A stretch of 64,000 nt of DNA from Adiantum capillus-veneris (GCA_014529385.2 CM043959.1:56147253-56211252); one strand, 5' to 3'. Positions 31,401 through 43,800 are shown, counted from the stretch's first letter. The notes: a model not told the origin generated them from the sequence alone. Translations and numbers: made by a program.

Positions 31401-31745
31401 GTCGTGATGACCATTGTTGAAAATCCAGGTTCTTCTGCCAATGTTTTTTTCCAATGCTTGGACAAAATCAAATGTGTACTCATTTTCGATGAATCCACCA
31501 CTAGGAATTTGTCTTTGATTACCTTTGACCGTAGTTTAAGGGAAGCTTCTGCAATCCCTAAACTTGTGACAGCTATTCCATGTGATATAGGAACTTGTAC
31601 CTGAATTTCATACAGTTTTGGCTTACCTAGAAGTAACCATAGCCCATAAGACATGACATTAGTCGTGGCAGTGCAATCTATCTCTGCTGTAAAGTTGAAT
31701 TTTAGTTTCTCATACACATCCAACGAGAATTGAATCTTCTTGTTG
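31400..31745 (-). pseudogene. Element B diverged retropepsin-like segment
   Basis: On the minus strand FSLDVYEKLKFNFTAEIDC, NVMSYGLWLLLGKPKL and the later KFLVVDSSKMSTHLILSKHW align by position and hydrophobic pattern with the second protease-like domain of element A (ALLDSG...NLLSLSLYRQL). It is clearly more diverged. It lies between the Gag-like part and the W-x-P-K tail, the same order as in A but with RT and integrase absent. Confidence 0.5.
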
Positions 31746-31899
31746 GTTGCCAAGTAACTTATGTCCTCTTTGCTTTTGGTACTTGTCTTGGACTTTTGTA
31801 CCTTGGAAGCTTTGTCATCCTCTTGTATGTTGAACTTCTTTGTCATTTGACTGGTTGTAGCATGTCCCAAGTGCTTACTATCTTCTGCTGTAGCTGCTT

Positions 31900-32750
31900 G
31901 TTGGTGTTCATTGCTAGTTTCTGACTGTGACACCTTGATTCTTGATTTTAGAAGCTCTCTGTCACTATTTACTTCTTCTAGCACTTGAAGGTCATTCAAT
32001 GGTGACTTTTATTCTTGGAAATGTTTTGAAGCTTGTGTAGAAGGATGTTGAGCTTTACTCTCTTCTTTTGATGCAATGGTCGCCGTGGCCTTTGGTTTCC
32101 ATTGTTCCATGGGTTTTTGTAGAGTCTCTTCTCGAAAATATTCATTCATATCCTGTATTGCTTGTCCTTGGTAGTCAATCATGGACTCAGTCATTTTCTG
32201 TTCTTCTATGCATTGTATGTCTTCAGTTACATCTTCTTTTAGCTTCTCATACTCTTTGATTTGTTCAATCACCAATGAAGAAGTCCACAATAGAAAATTT
32301 ATTTGGTAGACTTTCAGCTTCATCCATTGAATCTATTTGCATGTCTTCCACTTGTGATGTGGCACTAAGATTTTTTGTTACCTCTGCCACCTCTTCTTGC
32401 ATTGGCTCACTATCGTCAGAATCTTGGCTTCTTTTGCTCTCGAACCTTGAACTATGAGCTTCATCTTCATCACCTTGTGGATGCTCTGACTTGTCCCCAT
32501 TGAGGTTCCTTAAACGATCTTGAATCAGCTGATTCAATTGATCTTTTTTGAAAGCCTGATTCTCTATGATAATGTCATTGACACCCTTGCTTTCAAGCAA
32601 CTGTGTCTTGAGCCTATCTTTTGTGCTCTGCAACAAGATCTGCTTCTTTTCCGGAGATCTTGTTGGGGATTCTTTCTTCCGTTCCCTTGTTGTCACTGTC
32701 TGAAATTTTCTTTTGGCTTGTTGCTTCTTCTTTTCCATGTAGAGCTTTAC
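31900..32750 (-). CDS. Element B acidic/charged region after the zinc knuckle
   Basis: Minus-strand sequence with KKKQQAKRKFQTVTTRERKK followed by an acidic, serine-rich stretch (HSSRFESKRSQDSDDSEPMQ). Disordered in character, no recognised domain. Confidence 0.5.
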
Positions 32751-32753
32751 TGG

Positions 32754-32792
32754 GCAGTCCTTCACTAAATGACCAATGGCACATTGGTCGCA
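32754..32792 (-). CDS. Element B zinc knuckle CX2CX3HX4C
   Basis: CDQCAIGHLVKDC. It is the same shortened knuckle as in element A and aligns with the second A knuckle, including the preceding tyrosine and the acidic residue before the last Cys. It supports a common origin and an RNA-binding role. Confidence 0.85.
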
Positions 32793-34289
32793 ATATGTTG
32801 TTATCTCAACATGTGCACCCTTTGGATGAGGCAGCTTTCCATAATACTGCTGATAATGGTTTCCTGTGGTATCTAGATACAGATATGACCTCTTCTTTGC
32901 ATGCATGAACCTGTAGATTACGACTGACTTAGGTGTATCCACTGGCTTTGTCTCTTTATCCTTCATCGTCTTGTCCTTGAGAAGCTGAAAATAGCTTCCA
33001 TCATTGCTTGCATACAAGATCAAATCACTATCCCTGCTTTCTAGCAGTTGTGATGCTAATTCTTCCATCAGTATATGGTCTTTGACGTGGGGCTTTTGCA
33101 TAGCCTTAGGGCTATGTTTCCGAGTTGATTTTGGCGAGTTCTGCACCGAGGGTGAAGATTGAACCGAATCTTTTTTTTCCGTTTCCCTTGATGGTGCTTT
33201 TGGACGGGGTCCAAGTATGTGACTTACAGGTTGCCCACAATTGCCAAACTCATCCATATTTTTCACATCGGCTATTTCATAGTGCCTATCGTATTTGTCA
33301 ACCACAATGACATCTTGACCTGACCTTCTACATTGGGCATTGTGAATTTCCATTGGTCTCTCCTCCGGCTCGGCATCTTCCAATGCTTCTTGAAATTCTA
33401 CTGAAAAGGACACTGCTTCTTGTAAACCTGGACTTCTTAATCCCACTCTTGAAGATATAGGGTCTCTTTGTTGAGTTTGAACTCCCCCCATCCGAGAGTG
33501 TTCCATATCTAATGTTGGCATCTGTTTAATGCCTGATGATATGACTTCTTGTGCTTTGTTAAGTAGCTCTTGAGACCAAGCTAGTTCTTTTTGAAGTTGG
33601 GCTATCTTCATAGCTGGTACCTCTTGTGCTGGTGCAGTGCACGAGACTTGTGTTGTGTCTTTCCATGTTGTGCCTTGTGTTGTGCCACCCATTTGTGTAG
33701 TGACAGATGTAGTTTTTAACTCTTCCAAGTGCGTAGTTAGAGGTAAACCCATGACAAGATGGTATACATTACCACCTTTAGACATGTAGTCTTGTCCTCT
33801 TGAGCCAAACGCTTCTGTTGTAAAGTAATGATTGTTTTCTATAGGAACTTCATGACTTGTGACAGCCCTGTAGTATCGACCGTCTTCATCTCCATAGAGG
33901 GTACCAAATTTCTGTTTTCCATCTTGTGCTTTGTACAGAAAAATATTTGGAGGATATGCGTAGAGTTCTGTAAGTTGATCCTTGTACAACATTTCTATCT
34001 CATTGTCGATGTATTTTCCGTGCCTCATGTAAATTGATCCCAGACAGTCTTCCATGAAATTTGGATGTGGGTGTAGTACATTCTTCGCTGTTTCAACTTC
34101 CACATATTGAGATGTCCAAGTTTCCTCTGTATCTTTCTTTGTCTTGATGTAAAAATTCTGATTGACATCCTCATAGCATGGCAGTCCTTTGTAGTATCCA
34201 ATCAGATAGATCTGAATTTTCTCTCTTGTAATATCTGTGGATGTACTTGAAGCTTCTTCCTGACTGGTCTGATTCCTTTGAGACGCCAT
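32793..34289 (-). CDS. Element B Gag-like protein, N-terminal part
   Basis: The start MASQRNQTSQEEASSTSTDI is the first ATG after the palindrome-bearing leader. Repeated Tyr/Asp/Gly units follow: IGYYKGLPCYEDVNQNFYIK, LYGDEDGRYYRAV, VVDKYDRHYEIAD, LILYASNDGSYFQLL and YLYLDTTGNHYQQYYG. They parallel the element A Gag N-terminus. No Retrotrans_gag capsid pattern is found, so particle assembly would depend on A-type Gag. Open for the whole stretch, which suggests selection until recently. Confidence 0.7.
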
Positions 34290-35115
34290 TGCTTTCGTCT
34301 TGACTCCCTTGTTGTACCTGTTCAGTGATAGCTCTAATTGCTTTCCTCAATGCTAATAAAAACTATTAGCACCCTTGTGTCGGTCTTTTTCGCTTGAGGT
34401 CCTCAGCTTTTGTGGATGCCTTAATCTCTGAGTTTTTTTTGAATTGGGCTTTGCTTGAACTTCTTAGCTCCCTTGCTTGCCAAGGCTGATACTGTCTTGT
34501 CTGGCTGCTCGCTTTTCCTAGAGCTTTTTACCAGGCCTCGATCTAGTGGAAGCACTGTGATAAGTTATGCAACTTACCACTATACTGCAACGACTGGTCC
34601 CTTTGTAGCGATTCTTGAGTCGAGCTAACATGTGTTCACTTTAGCACACAATCTACAAAATTCTATTTAGCTGGCAAACTTTTTCACAATGAATGCAGAA
34701 ATCCTTGATATACCTTTGACGGCCACACTTGTTCCTTGAGCACCTTCCAGCGGGTGACCAATGGTTTTCCCAAAAGATAATTTCAATCTGCTAACTTAGC
34801 AGCCTTCAAAAACCGTGACCGTTTTCTCACAATTCTTTTGAACTGTCGATTTTAGACACCCCTGACTTTCGGATGCATTTTGAGGCCTTAAACGACGTTT
34901 TTTTCAAAGTTGAACTAAATGGTTGCTCTAAGATCTGTAGAGTCACTCTCAAGCTACGTTTTGATATAAAAACTTTTCCAATCCTATACCGTTTGTGAAA
35001 GTTATGGCCAAAACAGTGAAATGCAGTTTAGAATGGAAGAAGATTTGGGATCTTTGTGACACTGTGAACACTTCTGTATGGTCAAAATTTCAGTTGGACC
35101 CTAAAATTGGCCTGG
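34290..35115 (-). other. Element B leader, gag-proximal part
   Basis: About 800 bases without an ORF or palindrome. A CTTTT/GCTTG-rich composition is the only notable feature. Confidence 0.5.
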
Positions 35116-36764
35116 AGACATCCTACGCGTAGGATGTCTATATGCTCAAAATTGAACAAAATTTGGTCCAGAGACTCCCCTTGAGTCCAGCAACACAATG
35201 GTATGCTCAGAATTTTATTTGGACCTGAAAATGGCCTTGAGACATCCTACGCTCAAAATGACTTGAAATTTTCACCCTAGCTTCTCCTTGATGTGCTGAT
35301 CACAGTGGTGTGCTCATAGGTTGTTTTGGAGTCCTAAATCAAGCTGAAGACATCCTACGCGTAGGATGTCTAACTTCTCAGATTTTGTCCAAACTTGCAC
35401 TGTAGCTTCCCCTTGATGTGCTGATCTCACACTATTTTTACTTTTTGATTCTGACACCTATAGGTTGGTCAAATGATCAAGAATCTGCTCCAGAAGCCTG
35501 ATGTCTGTTCTGATGAATTCCTAAGTCAAATCAACTCCAAATTGGACCAAATTTGACTAGGAGGCTTGCCTAAGGCTATACAACACCTTGCTATGTCCAC
35601 GCTTTGAATTTGGCCTCTAAATCATGCCTTAGAAATCCTACGCATAGGATGTCTAATTGCTCAGAATTTGTCCAAACTTGAACCACAGACTCTCCTTGAG
35701 GTGTTGATCACAGTGGTATGCTCAAAATTAAGTTTGGAGTGCAAAATCACACATGACATCCTACGCGTAGGATGTCTTTTTGGCCTGTTTGACCCCAGAC
35801 TTGACCCAATGCTTCCCCTTGATGTCAGCAACCCAGTGGTATGCTCAGATTTTGGTTTGGATTTCAAAAGACCCCAATTTCAGCTGTTCTAGTCTTTTTC
35901 AGTCAAAAGTGCTAAAGTCTGCTTAGGACCCCCGTTTCTCCCCCAAATGAGATGGAAACTCTCTCAATCACTCAATATATCATGCAGATCATGCTCCTGC
36001 AGCCATCCTATGGTTTTGGTCTTGGAATAATTCCTTGGCACAATTTGGGTAGGATGTTTGGCAATTTCAGTCTATCTGGCCTTATCCTATCAAGATATGG
36101 TCAAGTTCCCCCTTCCATGTGAAAATAGGGTAAAACCTACCTTCTGAACACACTGGTCAACTCACAATTTCAAAATTTCCACCAGTCTTTTTTTCTCAGA
36201 ATGGACTTCTGTTTCTACCCAAGGTGCTTCTTGATGCATATAACAAGAATATGTGATCACACCAAATTTTGGATGTCAAAATTGCTCAGAATCACCACTT
36301 TTGGGAAAATATTTCTTTGAAAGAGTAACATCCCCTTAACTCTCAGTCTATATGTCCAAATGACATGAGCTTTGGTGTGTGTGTCCAACACAACATGCAG
36401 AATATGGGTATGATGCCAAAACTTGATTTTTGCTTCCAGAATCACTCTCTAGACATCCTACGCGTAGGATGTCTACTGATGAAATTTGTGGCAGAATTCA
36501 TCCACAGGCATCCCCAAGTCTTGAGCACTACTTTTCAAGCATTCCTACCAGTTTTTATGCAAAATTGAGCTCAGAATCTTAAGTTTCTTGTTTTCGCGTT
36601 TTTGACACTCCGTCTTTGGTCTTTTGGGTGTCAAGACTTGGTCAAAACTTTAGTTTCAATGTAAACTTAGGGTAAACCCCCCCTTCTGAACACACTGGTA
36701 ACCTCAGTTTTCCCAAATTCCCTGCCAAAAGTGCCCCCGGAGACATCCTATGCGTAGGATGTCT
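35116..36764. repeat. Element B palindrome array (six full copies, one half copy)
   Basis: Arms read AGACATCCTACG plus its reverse complement, differing from element A by a paired A-to-C and T-to-G change. Copies: 35116-35139, half copy 35240-35252, 35348-35371, 35631-35654, 35754-35777, 36451-36474 and 36741-36764. Start spacings are 124, 108, 283, 123, 697 and 290. Two copies have a CpG-type change in the centre. Units share text such as GTGGTATGCTCA before the site. Confidence 0.93.
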
Positions 36765-37287
36765 ACTGTCTTAAAATGCAATTTTTTTCAGGCAGTAGTA
36801 TTCTCTATGCTCTCTATAGCTCTCAGCAATAATCACAGAAACTTTTGGACTTCAAATCAGCTTCCAAACACAACTTACAGTCTTTCCTACTTAGTGTTTT
36901 CCACTTCTCTGATGAGCCTAACAGCAAGTAAGACATGCATAAAGTATTGTAGATCAACAATCAAGATATCCTACTTACCCTACTCCTACTCATCAATGTG
37001 AGATGGTGATTTTGATGTCTTGGTTGCTTCCTGGCCTCACACAGACTCTCAAGTCAACCTACCACCACATCTACCACTCCAAATCCTACTCTCTACACCA
37101 CAACCTACTACTACCTAATACTACCTAAGACGGAAGATCCAGACCAGACACACGCTCCCTAGACTCCTCCTAAGACCTAGAGAGTCCACCACCCTCTGAT
37201 CCTATCTAAATGTAAAATAGTACTCTGGAAAGCCAGAGGGACCTCTATCCTCAAGGACTAGTCTCGGTCACCTACTTAGGGATCTCG
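36765..37287 (-). other. Element B leader, primer-proximal part
   Basis: About 520 bases with no ORF. The part nearest the primer site (37261-37287) reads on the minus strand GAGATCCCTAAGTAGGTGACC, matching the same position in element A (12850-12874). Confidence 0.65.
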
Positions 37288-37305
37288 TCCCCGGCAGCGG
37301 CGCCA
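37288..37305 (-). other. Element B primer binding site, tRNA-Asp type
   Basis: Minus strand TGGCGCCGCTGCCGGGGA matches 17 of 18 bases of the tRNA-Asp complement. One base separates it from the LTR end. Confidence 0.88.
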
Positions 37306-37306
37306 A

Positions 37307-38375
37307 TGTTGGACGGATACGCCGCGACGGACGTCAGCATAGCGAGAACTCACCTAACATATAATGTCAACTGAGGATGAACCTCGACCCGCAGGCGCGT
37401 GGAAGCAAGCAAAGGGTGTCAACCTCTACTCGACCGCCGACTAATGACTACTTCCTACAGAGATATCAACTCTACATGCCATCGGTTCTGTGAATGTGAG
37501 AGTCTCATATGATGCTACCGCAAGCCAAAAGCCCATTAGACGTTCTCGAAACGTTAGGAAACTTGAGGGATATCCTATCAACACCAATAGGCCACTCTCC
37601 CTAAGGTCCGTGACCAAAAAAACCTACTCAATACCCTCTGTGCAGAAAACGCGTAGGATGTCTGGCCGGTTTTTGCAGGTCGACGTTTCTGAAAACTAAA
37701 GTTCCTAATGTGTAGCTCTACTCGCTCTGATCGCGTGGATATGCTGAAATGCAAAAACGGACAACAGTTACTCACCGAAACTCCAAAAGTAGCTCGTGGG
37801 TGAATCTGCCAAAACACAGACGAACACGCGTGATGTAAGCATCAACGCGTAGCTCTCCTCATGGGCAACACACTGCTGCTCTCCGTTTGCGATTCCGACC
37901 ACCGTAGCTCCTGTAGCGCGCACACACACTCTCTCACTCTCTCGCAGTCTCCCAACGACACAGAAGATCCGATTTATTAGAAGTCTCCTTACAAAGCTTT
38001 AGGTTTTGGCTTATATACTAAGCCTTAGAAAACCTAATGTCCGACCAAAATGACCTTATTTGTCCCTAGGCTTCTATAGAGCTTAATTACAACACCGTGA
38101 GCTGGCTTTGCTCATCCAACAAGCATCTGTGGCCTCAATACAATTGCTGACTTAAAATATGAAGTTCCCGTAAACCTTACAAAAGTGGCCGTAATGGCTC
38201 AAAATAATAATAACGGGATATTCGATGATGTCCATGAGCTTGTATCTTCACATTACAGCATCCATCTTCGTCTTCATCACTTCATCAGCATCTTTATTTG
38301 GAATCTTTAGAGAATCTTTGAGGAATATTTATGGAATCTTTGTGGAAGCGTTGTTGAAAGGTTGAGCTTTCAACA
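37307..38375 (-). repeat. Element B 5' LTR (right copy)
   Basis: 1,069 bp, about 98% identical to 8833-9890. TATA box TATATAAG on the minus strand at 38017-38010. The half-palindrome GACATCCTACGCGT (minus) lies at about 37662-37649. The R-U5 half is similar to the element A LTR, whereas U3 is not. Confidence 0.95.
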
Positions 38376-38380
38376 AATAA
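38376..38380. repeat. Target-site duplication AATAA, right copy (element B)
   Basis: Matches 8828-8832. Confidence 0.9.
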
Positions 38381-40240
38381 TCATTCTCTGATGACCTTTT
38401 TAAGTCATGTTCAAGACACTAAGGGTAACATATTTGGCAATTTTTGGTTAAGCTGAGAGTTAATCTCTTAAGTGTTTGAACTACATTTGGAGGAAGATAA
38501 CTCTATGCATAAGGCTTCAGATGCTCGGATGGAATCAAAGTTTGGGTTGGCTCAAGGTGATAAGAGGCTACTACCCAGTGAGAAAACCGCAAAACCCTTT
38601 CAGATTTCAGCAAATCAAGTGGTATTTGGAGAAGGTATGTATTTTGGTCAAACTTGAGTATATCTCTAAAGAAAATTATGCACTTATTCATGCTACTGAA
38701 GGTGGAAGAAAGATAGGTTGGGACAACCTACTCTTTCAAAGGATTAGTCCAAAAGTTTTTCAAAAGAAGAAGAGAAAAGACAAATCCACAAAGATTGGAG
38801 CTTTTCTTATTCCTCTCTTTGGGGGGAAAACCTCAAGTGCTATAGAATTTGGGGGTTTACCCAACAAAGATTCTTTTGGTTATGGGGATCAGGTTGAGAG
38901 AAGGAAGGATATAAAAGTGGGAAATATTCAGGCAGAGAATAGAAGGCAAAAGTTGTGGGATCCTCAAAGCCAAAACAGGGAGCCATCAAAAACTGAGTAG
39001 GAAGAAGAAGACATGTGGAAAAGCTTGGGGGATCAGTTTGAAACTGATTTAGACACTTTAATGGAGACCCCAAAACCCACTATCAATGTTGAAGCAGGTA
39101 GCCTTTTCTCTCCTTAGAAACCATCCTTAAGATTGAAAAGGAAGAAAATAGAGAGTTTTGCAATAGAAGCCAAATAGGATTTGGGAAAAAGAGTATTGTT
39201 TAGTAAATTTGGAGGTCAAATTACTATTTCAGAAGTTTATAAGGCTCTTGACCTTGTCAAAAACTTTATCTCACAGAGTCAACTAAACAGTTCAGTTTTG
39301 CAAAGAGAAAAGTATCAGTTGGAAAATCAGATTGTCCAACTGCAGATTGTTTCCATAAGGACTTAGGGAGATGCCAAGTTGATTTCAGATCAAGAAGACA
39401 TAATTGTTAAGCTGAAGGATTATTTACTCATTGCTAACAGTGTTGTTGATTTTTATATGTCTCGTCTACAAAGAAGGGAAAGAACGTAAAAAACCATTCA
39501 GTCATGGAAGGAACAGTGGCTATCAACTTTTGATACCCAATTGGAAGTATTGAAAAATAATTATTCTAAGTCACAATCTATGCTTTTGAGTAAGTTACAA
39601 GCTTCCCAAGAACTAGAAGCAAAACTAAGGGAAATGTTTGATGAAGATTTAGATTTGGATGGGTGGTATTTACTGCCACATGATGTTGAAGTACTAAAGA
39701 CCGAGGTCAGAAAATAGGGAGAGAAGGTGTGGTTGGAATTAAGGAGGAGAATGGTTTCTCTAGTTAACATTCCATACCAAAGTTTTGCTAAGGAGGAGCA
39801 AACCAATGAATACGTGCTTTTTCAAAAGCAATATGAGGACCTCAAAAAGAGTTTGATGATTTCAAAGTGCAGAAGCCTTTATATTTATTCCAGGAACAGA
39901 AAACTGGACAAGGGAAACTCCATCCGATAACTAAGGAAACTTGCATATGGCCCTAAGGGAACAATAGATTTCCATACTCTTATAGATGCATAGAGACACA
40001 TGAGGCTATGAATTTGGATGAGCCAGCACCTGTTAACTGAGCAGGTTACTGATCAAAACCTGAGGAAGTTGGAGGCAAGCACAAGTGCTGTAGTAGAGGT
40101 TGTTCAAGAGATTTTGGTTCAGGAAGATTTAAAGGGAGAGTTTCCAGGATTTCATCAAGAAGAATCCTTGAAAATTACTAAAGAGGGAGTTGCAATACCC
40201 ACCGAAGGTGAAACAGTACCTGCAGCATTAGCATAGTCAT
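38381..40240 (+). pseudogene. Decayed coiled-coil accessory ORF region
   Basis: This is the continuation of the sequence split by element B at 8832. Scattered coding-like pieces include ISEVYKALDLVKNFISQSQL and QREKYQLENQIVQLQ (about 39230-39350), with heptad spacing, and a later SAVVEVVQEILVQEDLKG (about 40090). The position after an Athila/Tat-like pol fossil suggests an accessory ORF comparable to element A ORF 2, but direct similarity is weak. Many breaks. Confidence 0.5.
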
Positions 40241-40855
40241 TAGTTTCCTTTGGGGAGCCTATGAAGGAGTTACCAAGGAGTTCTGATATTCAATCATTAA
40301 AATAGTGTTTTTTAACACTAATGGATGGAGGGTGTCTTATTGGTATAATATTATGTATCTGTACAACTTGGATTCAGTTCCAAGCACTATACTTTTCATG
40401 GTATTATCTAGTAAGCACTCATTTGTTTTCTAAAAAAAGGCAAAGTTTCAAGTCATTTGGATACCAAAATTATGGAAAAAGTGCCAAAATTCTCTAAGTC
40501 TAGAAATTTTTTAAAGAATTGGCATAAATCCCAAACGAGTGATCCAAATCACAAAAGTTTCAAACCATAGCATGAGCATAATATACTCTATCAAAAGGTG
40601 TAAGTAGATTTTCCAATTGTGTTCCAACATGGATTGCGATCCATGTGCGTCAAGCTTAGAATTGATCGATAACCCAATGCCCTAGTGCTTGTAGGTTTCC
40701 TAGTTGTACTGGTGAAGTTTGGTCAAATTTGGATTTGTTTTGATCAATTTATGATCACTTTTCATTTTATGTTCAAGTTTGCATTTATTCACTTTTTTGA
40801 ATACTTTTTGACGAGTTTTCAGAGCTAAATAGATAATTTTTTGATAGCAAATGCC
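40241..40855 (+). other. AT-rich non-coding spacer
   Basis: About 600 bases with no gene. Phrases such as CCAAAATTATGGAAAAAGTG and AAACGAGTGATCCAAATCAC recall the style of element A spacers, but no palindrome copy was found. Confidence 0.5.
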
Positions 40856-43800
40856 TTGACAAAAATCCCAGAAGGAGTGGAAAGCTACTCCGTATGAAGC
40901 GGTAGAAATATTTTCAAATGAAAAAGCTCACATTACGAATGAAGAACTGGAGAAGATCCCATCAAAGGCAGCTCATGGAGCCAAAGTTAAGACAACAATC
41001 TTCCCTCAAAAGCTATGGAAACTCCATCAACAAAGAGAAGTGACAGAAGGGTCATGCCTACAACTTGATAGCTTCTTCAAAATTCAACCATAGTCAATGG
41101 ACCTTCAGAGAGTCCATGAGGTTATGAGCTCCATACATTACAATTGGGAGGCAACATTGACCAATAAGGATGGTGCCACAATCAAAACAAGAGTCAAAGT
41201 GTGGATCATTGATGATCTACTCAACTAGGTCCTCCATATCCCCGTTGGCAATCACAATATCAAAGCAATTGATAACAAAAAGGCCATCATCAAGCAATAG
41301 AACACACGTTCACATATAAATATTTGATCTATTCAAAGATTGAGCTGCCACTATGACTAAGCTCTCAACACCTTAAAGTTCAAAAACCACCACGCTACAT
41401 GAATCCCAATCTACACAAAATGATTATTATGGCTAAGGGATTAGATGAAACAAGGGTAATAAAATGCAATTTGGGAAATTTTATTCTCAAAAATCTAGTA
41501 AAAGTTAATTTCTAGGGCAGTAAAAGAAACAACACATACATGAATATCAGCCCCCTCACTTGGATAGCCTACCAAGCTCTACTGATGATTCGGTAGCAAA
41601 ATCCCAGCTATATTTACTCCACATAGAAAAGCATGTTGTCCATTTTATGGGTAGTGCCTCTACTACACCCACAAAGAGACAAACCAAATGACAAAGATCA
41701 TGGGCCAAGACCCTTAACATCAAGGATAGAAAGTCAGATTTTGAGCTTAGTGGGGAGATCAAGGCCAAAAATCCTAATACCGCATCAAAATATCAGTCAA
41801 TATAGAAGAAGAAGCATTTGATATTGTAGTTCCACTACTCCACAAAAGGTACCAACCAATTGAGAAAATCCGGTCCAAAGATCTATGGAGGAAGCTCAAT
41901 GGTTGAGGGAAGAACGACTAGCAAATCTAGCAGCCAAAAAGAAGAAAGTGGAAGAAGTTGGCTCAAAGACTAATGATGAGGATGGCGTCAAGCTCAACAA
42001 AAATCTTGAGAAGATCAAAGCTGAGCAGTTAGAAAAAACAAAGAGACATGATACAAGCAAGCGGAGGAGGGAGCTGAGCTTCCTGGCTTGTTTTGGTAAC
42101 ACAGAGATGATGTATAAATAAGAAAATCAGAACAAAGACAAGAACAAGATGCCAAAAGATAAAAGACTGATGATTTGGAATTCCTTGTGGATTCAAAAAG
42201 AATACAGTACTCCGCACATGACAAAGTTCCAAAAGATGAAACTACCACTCAAGAACGGGAGGTGGATATTGACATGGAGCAACAACAAGTCTCATCAAAA
42301 CCCGCAACACCTCCTCCTCCTACAGAGGTAAACAAAGAAGGAAAAGATCAAGAGGACCAAAAAGAATCTGAAGTAGATCTAAGAAGGACACAAACGGAGC
42401 AAGAGGAATCTTCTCAAACCACTCAAGACAAAAAGTAAATAGAATAGGTGCTTCCAAAATACCAACAACAGAAAGTGGAGGAGAAAATAGAGTCATTGCA
42501 AACATGTTTTCTGCAATCAACCGCTCAAGTGCTAGAGAAACTACCACGTATCTCAAGAAAAATAGCTAAGGAAGCGGACAAGGTCATTTGTGAGATTGAT
42601 CTAGAAGATGATCTTAAAATGATAAGGCTCCAATTTTGATGCCAGAGAGATGTACCTCAATTGCAGAAATTGGATGCCCAAGATGCAAAACAAGAGATAA
42701 ATGCGGCCATCAGAGCAAATACACAACTATGCCAGCAAGTTGAATGTCTCAAAGAGGATAAAGAGAATCTCTAGGCTACACTCAAACATGAAAAGAGAGA
42801 TGTAGCAAGTCTTTTTCAAGACCTCCTAGATCAGATTGAAGCTAACAATGAGCTTCAAGTGGAACAAGAATCCCTAAAAGAGAAACTGGCAAGAGAAAAA
42901 GAAAAATACACAAAGTTATGGGACTCTTATGATGTTGTTAAACATACGTTGTCAACTCTCCTGGCCATGCAAGATGTGCCTACTCCAACCTTGACATCTC
43001 AAACTCCATTTGCTATACCAAAGGAGATCAAAGTGCTAAAGAAAAAGTTTTCACAAGAAAAATATCAAAGACAACAATGGTCGCAGGGCAAATGGCGACA
43101 CTTTCACAAAAAGACGAGGAGATCAAGGAGTTGCAAAAGCAACTAGCAAAAGCCCAAGCTCATCTATCTAGCCAAGCCAAGAGGCATGCTTAAGAAATAA
43201 AGCAAAGATCTAGGAATCAGTGCCATGAAAGAAAAATCTATAGCGCTAGCCCAACAAACCGCACCACCAACATTCGAGCTTGAAAGAGTAGACCTACCCC
43301 CCATGGACCTACAAAGCACATCGACAAAGGGTGGGCTACATGATTTTGAAGAAGAGACAGAGTAGGTAGATGCCATGGTAGAACTCAAGAGGTGGATCAA
43401 AGATATCCCTGATGACTGGCATAAGGAATATATGCTATATGAACTTAAAGTATTGGAGTCAACAGCCCTTGTGATGGTAAAACTAGATGTATTAATCAAG
43501 AATTCTAGCCACAAAATGATCCCCTTGCCACTGATGAAGCAGGAGGCCTTGCTATGGAAAAAAAATCTCTTGCAATCTCTAGAGAGGAATTCTAAAGGAT
43601 ATTATGAAGAGGTACCCTTCATACTAGATCAAGTGCTATTGATCCTAGAAAGCAAACCTTTATGGAGGGAAAAATGGTTTGAGAAGCAGCCAGAAGATGT
43701 GACTTTGTACAGAAATGCACCACAATATCTCAAGATCGACCCAACCTTCTGTTTAATTCCTTGATGGTGATCCTAAGATAGCTACTATACATGGAAGAGT

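Larger units (their letters stand above)
8833..38375 (-). mobile_element. Element B: non-autonomous Ty3/gypsy-derived LTR element, split by element A
   Basis: It reads on the minus strand: 5' LTR 38375-37307, primer site 37305-37288, leader with palindromes, a long Gag-like ORF region, a protease-like segment, W-x-P-K tail, polypurine tract 9902-9891, and 3' LTR 9890-8833. Without the nested element A it is about 10.4 kb. No reverse transcriptase, RNase H or integrase is visible, so it must have been moved in trans. The LTRs differ at about 20 of 1,055 aligned positions (about 1.9%). Apart from the insertion it has only one or two breaks. Confidence 0.9.
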
